Numbered from the stretch's first letter, positions 45,928 to 57,634 are shown. The stretch: DNA of 64,000 bases from Symsagittifera roscoffensis (GCF_963678635.1 NC_087071.1:37222438-37286437), one strand, 5' to 3'. The notes: generated by a model from the letters alone, not told the origin. Numbers and translations are program-made.

Positions 45928-46115
45928 ATCCATGCAGTCGCTCTGTTTCCAATCTCGCTCGTCACACTTCATCTCATCTGCATATTCAATCAGTCTCTGA
46001 CAGTCATACTCGCTAATTAACACACGACACTTCAAGTCATAACCCTCACAGTAACTGATAACGAAGGTCAGATAGATACACAGTGTAACTCCATAGCGAC
46101 TAAGGCACACACCAG
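45928..46115 (-). CDS. Possible exon of secreted cysteine-rich protein
   Basis: On the minus strand a textbook acceptor (CTTTTTTTTCAG) ends at 46116. The frame reads GVCLSRYGVTLCIYLTFVIS, then YCEGYDLKCRVLISEYDC, then QRLIEYADEMKCDERDW, ending QSDCMD at a donor-like GAT-GTAAGG (45927). Read-through would stop at 45844. The hydrophobic start looks like the end of a signal peptide whose Met lies in an earlier exon, and five cysteines follow in about 50 residues. There is no usable ATG in this piece; the frame opens on GTG. The cysteine pattern fits no family I can name. Confidence 0.4.
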
Positions 46116-46239
46116 CTGAAAAAAAAGGAATATTTATGTCTTTTTCTCATCCCCTCGTAAATTTTTCTACCATTTATTGCATCTAAGAGTTATTTTTTTT
46201 TCATCCGTATACATCGGATGAAATGGTTGAAATCTGAAC

Positions 46240-46735
46240 AAACTCACTCCCGGGTCGAGGTTCCAGACTCATGTCCAGACTTTGAGGGTCGCGCTGCTTC
46301 CGGATGTAGACCCAAATTGCAAAGGCGCGTCGAGAGTTTGAGTCTAGAAAGTCTGGACATGTGTCGCGCCGTGGGCCGCGAAAATCTGGACATACCTAAG
46401 CTTGGTCGCGAAAGTCTGAAATTTTGGAATGTCTAGACTTTCTCGGCCAGCGGTGTGGCTCATTTCCAGACTTTCCAGAAACAAACTCACGGCGCGACTA
46501 TGCAATTTGGGTCTAAATCCGGATGCGGTGCGACCCTTGGCGTGACTCATGTCCAGACTTAACAGACCGTATGTCCAGACATTCCAGACACCAAATCTCG
46601 GCACGACTATGCAATTTGGGTCCAAATCCGGATGCGGCGCGACACTTGGCGCGACTCAAGTCCAGACTTAACAGACCGTATGTCCAGATTTTTCAGACTT
46701 AAACTCTCGGCGCGAATAAGACTTTAAATATATAG
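46240..46735. repeat. GTCCAGACTT repeat block with direct and inverted copies
   Basis: Two direct units of about 109 bp (from CGACTATGCAATTTGGGTC at 46496 and again at 46605) contain GCGCGAC and repeated GTCCAGACTT words. An inverted copy (AGACCCAAATTGCAAAGGCG) lies at 46308-46327. The block is GC-rich and sits immediately left of the retroelement array. Frames at 46218-46436 and 46344-46625 are repeat translations. Confidence 0.6.
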
Positions 46736-46765
46736 CAAGCTATGTTGGTCAAACTCGCAAAACCC

Positions 46766-46985
46766 TAAAAACGTATACAAAATGTGGCCTATTATGCATT
46801 TAACAGTCAAAATGTCGAATTTAGTTATCAATTTCAGAATGACGTATGGGCTTAAGGCTTCCAGTAGAACAGAAACGGAAAAATACTGCTTAGAAATGGT
46901 TTACGTGACCGAGGATAACACAAAGACGCGTAAAATCGTTCGTGGCAACTCATATTACGACCCAAGCTCACCCTTGAATCGACCG
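46766..46985 (+). pseudogene. gag: Gypsy-type gag 3' remnant (array edge)
   Basis: The first unit enters gag after the first zinc-knuckle cysteines. The frame reads VYKMWPIMHLTVKM, where a second CCHC knuckle would be expected but the cysteines are lost, then SNLVINFRMTYG. The same sequence follows an intact knuckle start in the later units at 50756 and 54803. It is truncated at the array boundary. Confidence 0.45.
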
Positions 46986-47195
46986 TGGTCGATCAAGGTT
47001 TTAATTTTGGTTTCGACCCTGGTCGACTCATATATTGACTCTGGTCGTTTCATCGACTGCGGTGGTTTCTTCTATCGACCCTGGTCGGCCCCAGGTACCG
47101 AACCTTGCCGACTGTATGTATAGATGCTGGTCGACCCTAACTCTATGTCGACCTCTATAACTTGGATCGAGCGTCAATACCAAACATCTTTCGGC
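46975..47195 (+). repeat. TCGACC-TGGTCGA short repeats in array unit
   Basis: About six partly palindromic words of the form TCGACCCTGGTCGA occur at 20-40 base spacing. The block recurs at 51021-51241 and 55068-55288. It lies between gag and the LTR; role unknown. Confidence 0.6.
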
Positions 47196-47345
47196 TCATA
47201 CGACCGATACATAAATTGGTCACCTGAACCCGGGAATAAAAAGAACTCGAAGTATGTTGTTGTTTCAATAAGGTAACAATTTGTTGAACCTGACATAATT
47301 AGAAAGATTTGGATTGGATGAATTGGGGCAGCAAAACCTTATACT

Positions 47346-47592
47346 TGTAGTACTGCGCATGCACTAACCTTGACGCTATTAATCCTATTACATGCTATTT
47401 AATGTGTTATGTTTTCAGGCCAAATTCAAATGAGACTTAGCCTTGAAGCCATGTACATATGGCAGTTGTGTTAAGCAGAGCGTAACTCAGTAGCTGTCCC
47501 TCACAAAGAAAAGACATTATAATTCACGGATTTTAAATTCAACATTTAGTAAATTTGTCTATAAAACGAATTAAGAGTTCCTTAAAGTATCA
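47346..47592 (+). mobile_element. Probable Gypsy-like LTR, unit 1
   Basis: It begins TGTAGTACTGCGCATGCAC, an LTR start similar to that of many metazoan Gypsy elements, and ends AAGTATCA two bases before a TGGCGCAGTCAGCGGG primer-binding-site-like sequence. Length of about 247 bp is ordinary. The ends are inferred; direct proof would be another independent insertion. Confidence 0.45.
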
Positions 47593-47594
47593 AA

Positions 47595-47610
47595 TGGCGC
47601 AGTCAGCGGG
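47595..47610 (+). promoter_or_regulatory. Primer-binding-site-like sequence, unit 1
   Basis: TGGCGCAGTCAGCGGG directly after the LTR has the TGGCGC start typical of tRNA-primed LTR elements. It recurs at 51641-51656. Confidence 0.45.
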
Positions 47611-47674
47611 TTTCCTTACCCGCGACAATCGGACAGATTCGTGAATACCACTATTTTGGACAACGACAAAATCA

Positions 47675-47765
47675 GACCAGCCATGGCAGTTTAATATTTG
47701 GCTTGAACAATTTCTGATTGCAGTAACAGTTAAAGAAAATGTTAATCCTGAATAAAAACTAAGAT
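47675..47765 (+). pseudogene. gag: Gypsy-type gag N-terminal remnant, unit 1
   Basis: After the leader, a short frame reads PWQFNIWLEQFLIAVTVKEN, like the W-x-FxxWLExF region near the start of Ty3/Gypsy Gag proteins. It is stopped soon after by TAA. It is interrupted by the nested non-LTR element; gag resumes near 50320. Confidence 0.4.
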
Positions 47766-47822
47766 ATTCATAAGACGTTTTACAAGTACCTGCACCAAGA
47801 CCAGAATCACCGAGAACATGAG

Positions 47823-50090
47823 ACTATGCAACTGCAACAGCTATGCAAGTCTGGCATAATGCGGTCATCATCCCGCTGCTCAAGTCCGGCAAGCCTGCTA
47901 GTAGTATCGAGTCTTACCGGCCAGTCAGTTTAACTTCCTGCATTGTGAAGTTACTGGAGAGGATGATATTTCACCGCCTCTACAACCTCGCAGAGTCGCG
48001 GGGCATGCTCTGCCATACCCAGGCCGGGTGCCGGAAAAACCGCAGTTGTGAAGATCAGCTGATTAGGATCTCCCAAAACATCAGCGACGGATTCCAGGAA
48101 CGCAAACCCAAGCGCACTGTCATGGCCCTGCTGGATTTGTCCCGCGCCTATGACAGGGTTTGGAAAGAGGACCTCCTGCTATGCTTGTTCGAGAGCGGAG
48201 TCCCTCTGTCTTTCATCCGCTGGATTTGGGCCTTCCTCAGAAACGACAATTCCGCGTCCTGTTTAATGGTAGCCTCAGCAGAACTCGTTGGCTGGTCCAC
48301 GGAGTCCCGCAAGGTGCAGTGTTATCTCCTATGCTGTTCCTCTTTTACATTAACTCCGTAGCCAACGTCATTCCGAAAGATGTGCTGAACTCAATCTTCG
48401 CAGACGACCTCACAATCTGGGCCAGCGACCACAACAAGGAGACCGCTCAGTGGAGAGTTCAAGAAGCAGTTAAGCACATCGAGTCCTGGTGCCACAGTAA
48501 GAAGATGCTCTTTAGCGACAAGAGTTCCGTCACCTCCTTCTCGACAGCGTCCTGTGACGCCAAGTGGGTCCCGTCCCTTAACATGAACAACCTACCAATG
48601 AAGTTCGACCAAGCTCCGAAGCTCCTCGGCCTCTACATGAACAGGACCCTCTCGTTCCAACAACACGTTGAATATGTTGTTAGGAAAATCGAGAAACGCT
48701 GCAACCTCCTAGCCTGCCTTGGCAACACTGGCTGGGGATGGAAGAAGCGCCCCATGCGCAGCGTCTACCTGGCAACACAGCGCAGCATACTGGACTACGC
48801 CGCCCCTGCCTGGCAGCCGTGGATTGGAAAGAGCGCAGAATCAAGTTCTTTGTCGCATCACCGGCCAGACCGCCTCCTCTCCTGTGGAAGCCCTCCGCAT
48901 CGAAGCGGGCCTGCCCAGCTATGAGACAACCTCTCGGCAGTTGATAGCCACCTCCAGTGAGAAAGCGTTCAGACGTCCCCCGAACCACCCAAGACGCCTC
49001 GCTCTCGAAGGCGAACAGAGGCACAGGCTCTGCCGAGACAGCTGGCGTGAGAACAGCAAGAAGTTAGAGGCCTCGCTCCCAGAAGGACTAACCCCCCGAG
49101 AGCCGCTTGCTGGCCCTACTGAGTACCTGTGGACCGCCAACCCGAGGAAATGGACTGTGAGCTCCACACTGGTTGGTGGCAACAGAACTGACAATGCCAG
49201 GACCGACGCCATCCGAGTCATCCGCGAGAGTGAGGCCCAGTGGGTGATCTACACAGACGAATCAGCCTCTGAAGGTACCCACTTTGGCGGGTCTGCTATG
49301 GTTGTGACCGAAGGCGACCCGGAGAATCCGGTCACGATCGACAAGATAAAAACCAAAGGGAGGATCATCACATCTTCCTATGAAGAAGAGAAAGAGGCCA
49401 TGGACAGCGCAATCAAGTGGCTGGAAAAGAACACCATTGAAGAGCACGACAAGTTACTGATCTGCACCGACTTCCAGTCTCTGACCGCCGCTCTGGACAA
49501 CAAAAGTCCTGACGTTGCCTCCTTGTGCCGTCGGCTGGATGCCATGGACCGCCACATCAACATCCAATGCGTTCCAACGAAATCGCCGACAAATTTGCCA
49601 ATGAAGCCACAGAACTGGAAGACGACGCCCAACCTACAAGCCTGAAAACCGCCAAAGCAGTAATTAAACAAACCCTGAAAGACAAACCGCCCCCCCCCCC
49701 CCCACGCCAGGACAGCAGCTGTGTACGTCAACCACTCTACCGCCAAGGACGAGAAAAGAGACGCTCTCATGTTAGCGAGACTGAGAGCGGGGCACAGCAT
49801 GCAACTGGCTGCGTATCGCCACCTTATGGACCCAAAAACAGACCCAAGATGCCCAAAATGCTTTCAAGATAACAAACCCTGGAACACTGGCTGCTCGAAT
49901 GTCCTGCAACTCTCAGGATCCGACAATCGATATTTGGCGACACCAACACCGAGCTTTCAGTCCTTACCGACGATCCGATCAAGGCGGTTGAGCCGGCGAA
50001 GCGCTGCCTCTGAGCACGCTTCGGCTCCCACACAGAAGAAGAAGAAGCAACAGCAGAAAGAGAACGGCAAAATAGAATAGCTTTAGAGAA
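47823..50090 (+). pseudogene. pol: Non-LTR retrotransposon pol remnant (RT and RNase H), unit 1
   Basis: This is a 5'-truncated non-LTR element lacking the endonuclease. RT motifs appear in order: YRPVSLTSCIVKLLERM, ALLDLSRAYDRVW (motif A), GVPQGAVLSPMLF (motif B) and FADDLTIWA (motif C with the catalytic Asp pair). Then come LDYAAPAWQPW and an RNase H part with YTDESASEGTHFGG, EEEKEAMDSAIKWL and CTDFQSL (Asp, Glu, Asp), and a C-terminal CPKC. The frame changes near 48238 and 48835, again near 49570 where residues before NEIADKFA are lost, and at the C run 49690-49703. It is dead. GC content is far above the window average. Confidence 0.85.
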
Positions 50091-50318
50091 CAGCAAAAAG
50101 GAAATTGAGGAGAAATAAGCCAGAGGCTCAGAGGTTGGCCAAAATATATAATAGTTCGAGATGCAAAGACGGAAAAAAACAGATTTGTTATAAAACAGAA
50201 TTATTAAAAGCTATCCTCTTGTTGAAATATTGAAGTTGTCATTTTAAGGTATTATTGAAATGGCGGAAGTCATCTTTAAAAAAGTGAAGAGTGTTTCATA
50301 CAAAAGACATAAATTATT

Positions 50319-50811
50319 CAACTAAAGTCAAACAGCAGCAGAAACGTTGGAAGCGTTTCAATGCACAAGCAGCCAGGTCAAAGTTTGGAACGTTGGAGCA
50401 AGAGCTTGTACGAGATTTTTCTGTTTCAAGAATGAGAAATGCGAGACACATTAACGGTGGAGACACTTGAACGGGAAGAAGTACTTGAAAGAGCAATGAA
50501 GTTCGAACATAGTAAACCACTAACTCAGCGTTCTAAAATACTAATTACTGACTTCAGGTGCAGTTTCAAACCGATCGCCACAAAACCCTTACAGGGGCCG
50601 TTTCAAAACCCATCGTCACAAAATCCCACGGCAATCATCAAACAAGAACCATTCATAGCTCTCAAAATTGATAAACATGCCTTCAGAGTGTAAAACCGAA
50701 ACAAAAATCATATCAACAACCAAAATGCGAATTACAACCGGAAAAAAAGCCGTGTAAAAGATGTGGCAGACCTGTTGTGGAGGGCTATTTGAAAAACTGC
50801 TCTGCAAACCA
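50319..50811 (+). pseudogene. gag: Gypsy-type gag middle and zinc-knuckle remnant, unit 1
   Basis: The frame KFGTLEQELVRDFSVSRMRN followed, after a shift, by LTVETLEREEVLERAMKFEH matches the conserved middle of Ty3/Gypsy Gag (FG-LxxELVRDxxVxxMRN and a later LTxExALxxAxxxE). The end reads KPCKRCGRPVVEGYLKNCSA, the start of a CCHC knuckle. At least one frameshift and stops break it. No protease, RT or integrase of the LTR element is present, so the unit is gag-only and non-autonomous. Confidence 0.6.
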
Positions 50812-51031
50812 TAAAAACGTATACAAAATGTGGCCTATTATGCATTTAACAGTCAAAATGTCGAATTTAGTTATCAATTTCAGAATGACGTATGGGCTTA
50901 AGGCTTCCAGTAGAACAGAAACGGAAAAATACTGCTTAGAAATGGTTTACGTGACCGAGGATAACACAAAGACGCGTAAAATCGTTCGTGGCAACTCATA
51001 TTACGACCCAAGCTCACCCTTGAATCGACCG
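50812..51031 (+). pseudogene. gag: gag 3' remnant, unit 2
   Basis: Identical in layout to 46766-46985 and here continuous with the knuckle at 50756-50811, giving a frame 50777-51169. Confidence 0.45.
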
Positions 51032-51391
51032 TGGTCGATCAAGGTTTTAATTTTGGTTTCGACCCTGGTCGACTCATATATTGACTCTGGTCGTTTCATC
51101 GACTGCGGTGGTTTCTTCTATCGACCCTGGTCGGCCCCAGGTACCGAACCTTGCCGACTGTATGTATAGATGCTGGTCGACCCTAACTCTATGTCGACCT
51201 CTATAACTTGGATCGAGCGTCAATACCAAACATCTTTCGGCTCATACGACCGATACATAAATTGGTCACCTGAACCCGGGAATAAAAAGAACTCGAAGTA
51301 TGTTGTTGTTTCAATAAGGTAACAATTTGTTGAACCTGACATAATTAGAAAGATTTGGATTGGATGAATTGGGGCAGCAAAACCTTATACT

Positions 51392-51638
51392 TGTAGTACT
51401 GCGCATGCACTAACCTTGACGCTATTAATCCTATTACATGCTATTTAATGTGTTATGTTTTCAGGCCAAATTCAAATGAGACTTAGCCTTGAAGCCATGT
51501 ACATATGGCAGTTGTGTTAAGCAGAGCGTAACTCAGTAGCTGTCCCTCACAAAGAAAAGACATTATAATTCACGGATTTTAAATTCAACATTTAGTAAAT
51601 TTGTCTATAAAACGAATTAAGAGTTCCTTAAAGTATCA
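51392..51638 (+). mobile_element. Probable Gypsy-like LTR, unit 2
   Basis: Same sequence as 47346-47592. It lies between two internal regions, so the array has the LTR-internal-LTR-internal-LTR order expected from recombination between LTRs. Confidence 0.45.
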
Positions 51639-51720
51639 AATGGCGCAGTCAGCGGGTTTCCTTACCCGCGACAATCGGACAGATTCGTGAATACCACTAT
51701 TTTGGACAACGACAAAATCA

Positions 51721-51811
51721 GACCAGCCATGGCAGTTTAATATTTGGCTTGAACAATTTCTGATTGCAGTAACAGTTAAAGAAAATGTTAATCCTGAATA
51801 AAAACTAAGAT
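51721..51811 (+). pseudogene. gag: gag N-terminal remnant, unit 2
   Basis: Copy of 47675-47765 with the same stops. Confidence 0.4.
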
Positions 51812-51868
51812 ATTCATAAGACGTTTTACAAGTACCTGCACCAAGACCAGAATCACCGAGAACATGAG

Positions 51869-54137
51869 ACTATGCAACTGCAACAGCTATGCAAGTCTGG
51901 CATAATGCGGTCATCATCCCGCTGCTCAAGTCCGGCAAGCCTGCTAGTAGTATCGAGTCTTACCGGCCAGTCAGTTTAACTTCCTGCATTGTGAAGTTAC
52001 TGGAGAGGATGATATTTCACCGCCTCTACAACCTCGCAGAGTCGCGGGGCATGCTCTGCCATACCCAGGCCGGGTGCCGGAAAAACCGCAGTTGTGAAGA
52101 TCAGCTGATTAGGATCTCCCAAAACATCAGCGACGGATTCCAGGAACGCAAACCCAAGCGCACTGTCATGGCCCTGCTGGATTTGTCCCGCGCCTATGAC
52201 AGGGTTTGGAAAGAGGACCTCCTGCTATGCTTGTTCGAGAGCGGAGTCCCTCTGTCTTTCATCCGCTGGATTTGGGCCTTCCTCAGAAACGACAATTCCG
52301 CGTCCTGTTTAATGGTAGCCTCAGCAGAACTCGTTGGCTGGTCCACGGAGTCCCGCAAGGTGCAGTGTTATCTCCTATGCTGTTCCTCTTTTACATTAAC
52401 TCCGTAGCCAACGTCATTCCGAAAGATGTGCTGAACTCAATCTTCGCAGACGACCTCACAATCTGGGCCAGCGACCGCAACAAGGAGACCGCTCAGTGGA
52501 GAGTTCAAGAAGCAGTTAAGCACATCGAGTCCTGGTGCCACAGTAAGAAGATGCTCTTTAGCGACAAGAGTTCCGTCACCTCCTTCTCGACAGCGTCCTG
52601 TGACGCCAAGTGGGTCCCGTCCCTTAACATGAACAACCTACCAATGAAGTTCGACCAAGCTCCGAAGCTCCTCGGCCTCTACATGAACAGGACCCTCTCG
52701 TTCCAACAACACGTTGAATATGTTGTTAGGAAAATCGAGAAACGCTGCAACCTCCTAGCCTGCCTTGGCAACACTGGCTGGGGATGGAAGAAGCGCCCCA
52801 TGCGCAGCGTCTACCTGGCAACACAGCGCAGCATACTGGACTACGCCGCCCCTGCCTGGCAGCCGTGGATTGGAAAGAGCGCAGAATCAAGTTCTTTGTC
52901 GCATCACCGGCCAGACCGCCTCCTCTCCTGTGGAAGCCCTCCGCATCGAAGCGGGCCTGCCCAGCTATGAGACAACCTCTCGGCAGTTGATAGCCACCTC
53001 CAGTGAGAAAGCGTTCAGACGTCCCCCGAACCACCCAAGACGCCTCGCTCTCGAAGGCGAACAGAGGCACAGGCTCTGCCGAGACAGCTGGCGTGAGAAC
53101 AGCAAGAAGTTAGAGGCCTCGCTCCCAGAAGGACTAACCCCCCGAGAGCCGCTTGCTGGCCCTACTGAGTACCTGTGGACCGCCAACCCGAGGAAATGGA
53201 CTGTGAGCTCCACACTGGTTGGTGGCAACAGAACTGACAATGCCAGGACCGACGCCATCCGAGTCATCCGCGAGAGTGAGGCCCAGTGGGTGATCTACAC
53301 AGACGAATCAGCCTCTGAAGGTACCCACTTTGGCGGGTCTGCTATGGTTGTGACCGAAGGCGACCCGGAGAATCCGGTCACGATCGACAAGATAAAAACC
53401 AAAGGGAGGATCATCACATCTTCCTATGAAGAAGAGAAAGAGGCCATGGACAGCGCAATCAAGTGGCTGGAAAAGAACACCATTGAAGAGCACGACAAGT
53501 TACTGATCTGCACCGACTTCCAGTCTCTGACCGCCGCTCTGGACAACAAAAGTCCTGACGTTGCCTCCTTGTGCCGTCGGCTGGATGCCATGGACCGCCA
53601 CATCAACATCCAATGCGTTCCAACGAAATCGCCGACAAATTTGCCAATGAAGCCACAGAACTGGAAGACGACGCCCAACCTACAAGCCTGAAAACCGCCA
53701 AAGCAGTAATTAAACAAACCCTGAAAGACAAACCGCCCCCCCCCCCCCCCACGCCAGGACAGCAGCTGTGTACGTCAACCACTCTACCGCCAAGGACGAG
53801 AAAAGAGACGCTTTCATGTTAGCGAGACTGAGAGCGGGGCACAGCATGCAACTGGCTGCGTATCGCCACCTTATGGACCCAAAAACAGACCCAAGATGCC
53901 CAAAATGCTTTCAAGATAACAAACCCTGGAACACTGGCTGCTCGAATGTCCTGCAACTCTCAGGATCCGACAATCGATATTTGGCGACACCAACACCGAG
54001 CTTTCAGTCCTTACCGACGATCCGATCAAGGCGGTTGAGCCGGCGAAGCGCTGCCTCTGAGCACGCTTCGGCTCCCACACAGAAGAAGAAGAAGCAACAG
54101 CAGAAAGAGAACGGCAAAATAGAATAGCTTTAGAGAA
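51869..54137 (+). pseudogene. pol: Non-LTR pol remnant (RT and RNase H), unit 2
   Basis: Copy of 47823-50090, with a His to Arg change after FADDLTIWASD (52477) and one extra C in the homopolymer at 53736-53750. All other frameshifts are shared. Confidence 0.85.
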
Positions 54138-54365
54138 CAGCAAAAAGGAAATTGAGGAGAAATAAGCCAGAGGCTCAGAGGTTGGCCAAAATATATAATA
54201 GTTCGAGATGCAAAGACGGAAAAAAACAGATTTGTTATAAAACAGAATTATTAAAAGCTATCCTCTTGTTGAAATATTGAAGTTGTCATTTTAAGGTATT
54301 ATTGAAATGGCGGAAGTCATCTTTAAAAAAGTGAAGAGTGTTTCATACAAAAGACATAAATTATT

Positions 54366-54858
54366 CAACTAAAGTCAAACAGCAGCAGAAACGTTGGAAG
54401 CGTTTCAATGCACAAGCAGCCAGGTCAAAGTTTGGAACGTTGGAGCAAGAGCTTGTACGAGATTTTTCTGTTTCAAGAATGAGAAATGCGAGACACATTA
54501 ACGGTGGAGACACTTGAACGGGAAGAAGTACTTGAAAGAGCAATGAAGTTCGAACATAGTAAACCACTAACTCAGCGTTCTAAAATACTAATTACTGACT
54601 TCAGGTGCAGTTTCAAACCGATCGCCACAAAACCCTTACAGGGGCCGTTTCAAAACCCATCGTCACAAAATCCCACGGCAATCATCAAACAAGAACCATT
54701 CATAGCTCTCAAAATTGATAAACATGCCTTCAGAGTGTAAAACCGAAACAAAAATCATATCAACAACCAAAATGCGAATTACAACCGGAAAAAAAGCCGT
54801 GTAAAAGATGTGGCAGACCTGTTGTGGAGGGCTATTTGAAAAACTGCTCTGCAAACCA
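54366..54858 (+). pseudogene. gag: gag middle and zinc-knuckle remnant, unit 2
   Basis: Copy of 50319-50811. Confidence 0.6.
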
Positions 54859-55438
54859 TAAAAACGTATACAAAATGTGGCCTATTATGCATTTAACAGT
54901 CAAAATGTCGAATTTAGTTATCAATTTCAGAATGACGTATGGGCTTAAGGCTTCCAGTAGAACAGAAACGGAAAAATACTGCTTAGAAATGGTTTACGTG
55001 ACCGAGGATAACACAAAGACGCGTAAAATCGTTCGTGGCAACTCATATTACGACCCAAGCTCACCCTTGAATCGACCGTGGTCGATCAAGGTTTTAATTT
55101 TGGTTTCGACCCTGGTCGACTCATATATTGACTCTGGTCGTTTCATCGACTGCGGTGGTTTCTTCTATCGACCCTGGTCGGCCCCAGGTACCGAACCTTG
55201 CCGACTGTATGTATAGATGCTGGTCGACCCTAACTCTATGTCGACCTCTATAACTTGGATCGAGCGTCAATACCAAACATCTTTCGGCTCATACGACCGA
55301 TACATAAATTGGTCACCTGAACCCGGGAATAAAAAGAACTCGAAGTATGTTGTTGTTTCAATAAGGTAACAATTTGTTGAACCTGACATAATTAGAAAGA
55401 TTTGGATTGGATGAATTGGGGCAGCAAAACCTTATACT
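54859..55438 (+). pseudogene. gag: gag 3' remnant and TCGACC repeats, unit 3 (partial)
   Basis: Third, incomplete unit; same sequence as 50812-51391. Confidence 0.45.
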
Positions 55439-55644
55439 TGTAGTACTGCGCATGCACTAACCTTGACGCTATTAATCCTATTACATGCTATTTAATGTGT
55501 TATGTTTTCAGGCCAAATTCAAATGAGACTTAGCCTTGAAGCCATGTACATATGGCAGTTGTGTTAAGCAGAGCGTAACTCAGTAGCTGTCCCTCACAAA
55601 GAAAAGACATTATAATTCACGGATTTTAAATTCAACATTTAGTA
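55439..55644 (+). mobile_element. Probable Gypsy-like LTR, unit 3, truncated
   Basis: Matches the LTR to CATTTAGTA, then stops about 41 bases before its end. CGAAACC and ACATTTAG words repeat in the next 60 bases (55645-55705), marking a rearranged junction. Confidence 0.5.
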
Positions 55645-55705
55645 CGAAACCTTTAAGTAACATTTAAGAAACATTTAGTAATTCAACATTTTGCACGAAA
55701 CCAAA

Positions 55706-57634
55706 CAAAGTGAAGTCATTGAAAGCATTAGTTAGCATTGAGCAGCGGATATTTCTCTTGACATTAAAGCTTCTCGATAATTTTTTTTGATTTTAACAAC
55801 TTTTTACATACACCAAAACAATCGAACACATGTTTTTTTTAAGGAAAGTATCAATGTTTCATGTCCCGTGATTTACCAGTTTTTTGTTTCTGGAAATGCC
55901 TACTTTTTAGCCAACAGAAAAAAGTTAATATGACGAATAACACTCCCAGCTTGAAAAATAATTGTTCAGTGAGAAAATTTTGTCCAATTGGTTTTAATGA
56001 CTTCAAGCGGTTTTGAAAAAATTGAAGAATCTAGTCAGTATAGTTTTCACAACAGAAATAGTTTGATAAGTCTTTCAAAATTCCAAATTCGATCATTTCA
56101 TTCAGTGTTGCTCTGACCATTTGATCTAGTCTTAGAAAAATGAATCCTTATATTGGAAATGAATGTTGTCTAAAAACATTTTTTAAAACAGGCATTGTGA
56201 TAGAATTTGGTAAAAAATGGCCATATGTGTATGAGTTTTTTTACTCAAACTACTTGTAAAATTTTAATTGCAATCATTTTTATAGTTGCAAAAAGACCAA
56301 CAAGCTATTCAACCCACTAAGGAATACTGATGCTGTGCCCCTGATGAAGAAGCTAATGTTATTGAAACCATAAGGAAAACCTTAAAATTTGACCAGACGT
56401 GCAAAATATTAGTTGTCAAAACCTCATGTTTTTGTTTTTTGTTTTATCCTGTTTTTATCAAAGGCCATTTTCTTTGGTAAATCAAAAAAGCTTAGATTTT
56501 TCAGATTGTTTTTTTGGTTTTTTAAAATCAAAGTCTAAATTTTGTCAAGTTTCTAATTCTTAGTCAGAAAAAAATGACACTTCATGTTAACGCCAGTTGA
56601 ATGCTTTGCTACATTGTTAGTTAAGTGGTTGGCGATATGTATCTAAGTATCGATCTTTTGAAAAAGGAACAAAAAACAACGAAAACAAATGACTAAAAAT
56701 TTTAACAATTCGGATTCAATTTTGAACGTTGCTCCTAAAATTGCAGTAACAAACTGAAAAAAAATTCAATACGAGTGTGGACTAGAGAAAAAAAGTAACG
56801 CATGCAGACAATTTGAATAACTCAAAAAAATTCTCTATGAAAACTTGTGGTCATAAAACTGTTTCGTTGCCTGTGAGAAAACAAACGTTGGAAACAAATT
56901 TTTGTCTCACTAATGATTTCAAACATAGAAAAAGTTCTGATAGACAGTGAGCCCCTTACATTAAAATAAAAAAAATTTGTATATTTTGAACGGAAAAAAA
57001 CAGTACGTACTGAAAATTACCATTTCATTCTTTGAGATATTAAAATTCACATAACGTTTTCACGCTCGGCTAAAAAATTTTTGCAATAACTGCCATATTT
57101 TTTTCATTGAGATCATTGACATATGAGCTTATTTTAGTTGTTTCTTTTAAATTCATTCAAAATTTAAAATTTCCACAAATAAAATCTAGGTATATCACTG
57201 TCTTTCGGCAAAAATAAACATAGTAGCAACCACTTTTTAATCTCTTTTTCAAAATTTCTCACATTTTTTTTTAAATTTCTAGTTGCGTTAGTTTTTTTCT
57301 CCAGTACATCTATGAGTAACAGAAAGAAGAAATAACTGTTGAAAAAAGGGGACATTTTGTCTGTCTGGAATGAAAGTTTGAACTCACCATGACTTTTCAT
57401 TGCAAACTTACTATGACTTCTAAAGCTTTTAAAATTGATCCAAAAAAGTAAAAAAAGTCATGATTGAAATGCCAAACATATAGTAAAAGAGCTTTTTTTG
57501 TCTTATGTGAGCATCTAAATGCAAGAAAACGTTTTTCTTTAAAATGCGAGTTTTTAAAACATTTTAAACCATTTTTTTACCAAAATTTTTACTTCGAATT
57601 ACTGCAAATGATCCTAATAACCATCTCTAAAAGT
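55706..57634. other. AT-rich stretch without recognised gene
   Basis: Short frames only. The minus frame 57164-57400 and plus frame 57464-57745 are Lys/Phe-rich and unsupported. Confidence 0.45.

Larger units (their letters stand above)
46766..55644 (+). repeat. Tandem array of a 4,046-bp retroelement-derived unit
   Basis: The sequence starting TAAAAACGTATACAAAATG at 46766 recurs at 50812 and 54859 (offsets 4,046 and 4,047). Two full units and a 786-bp third are present. The first two differ by about three changes: A/G at 48431/52477, one extra C in a C run (14 versus 15) and C/T near 49766/53813. Unit order: gag 3' remnant, TCGACC repeats, LTR, primer-binding site, gag 5' remnant, nested non-LTR element, rest of gag. 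Both units share the same frameshifts, so decay preceded amplification. Confidence 0.9.

Noticed and set aside
48680-49221. Minus-strand frames of 100-114 codons in the retroelement array
   Set aside because: Shadows of the RT/RNase H remnant on the plus strand.
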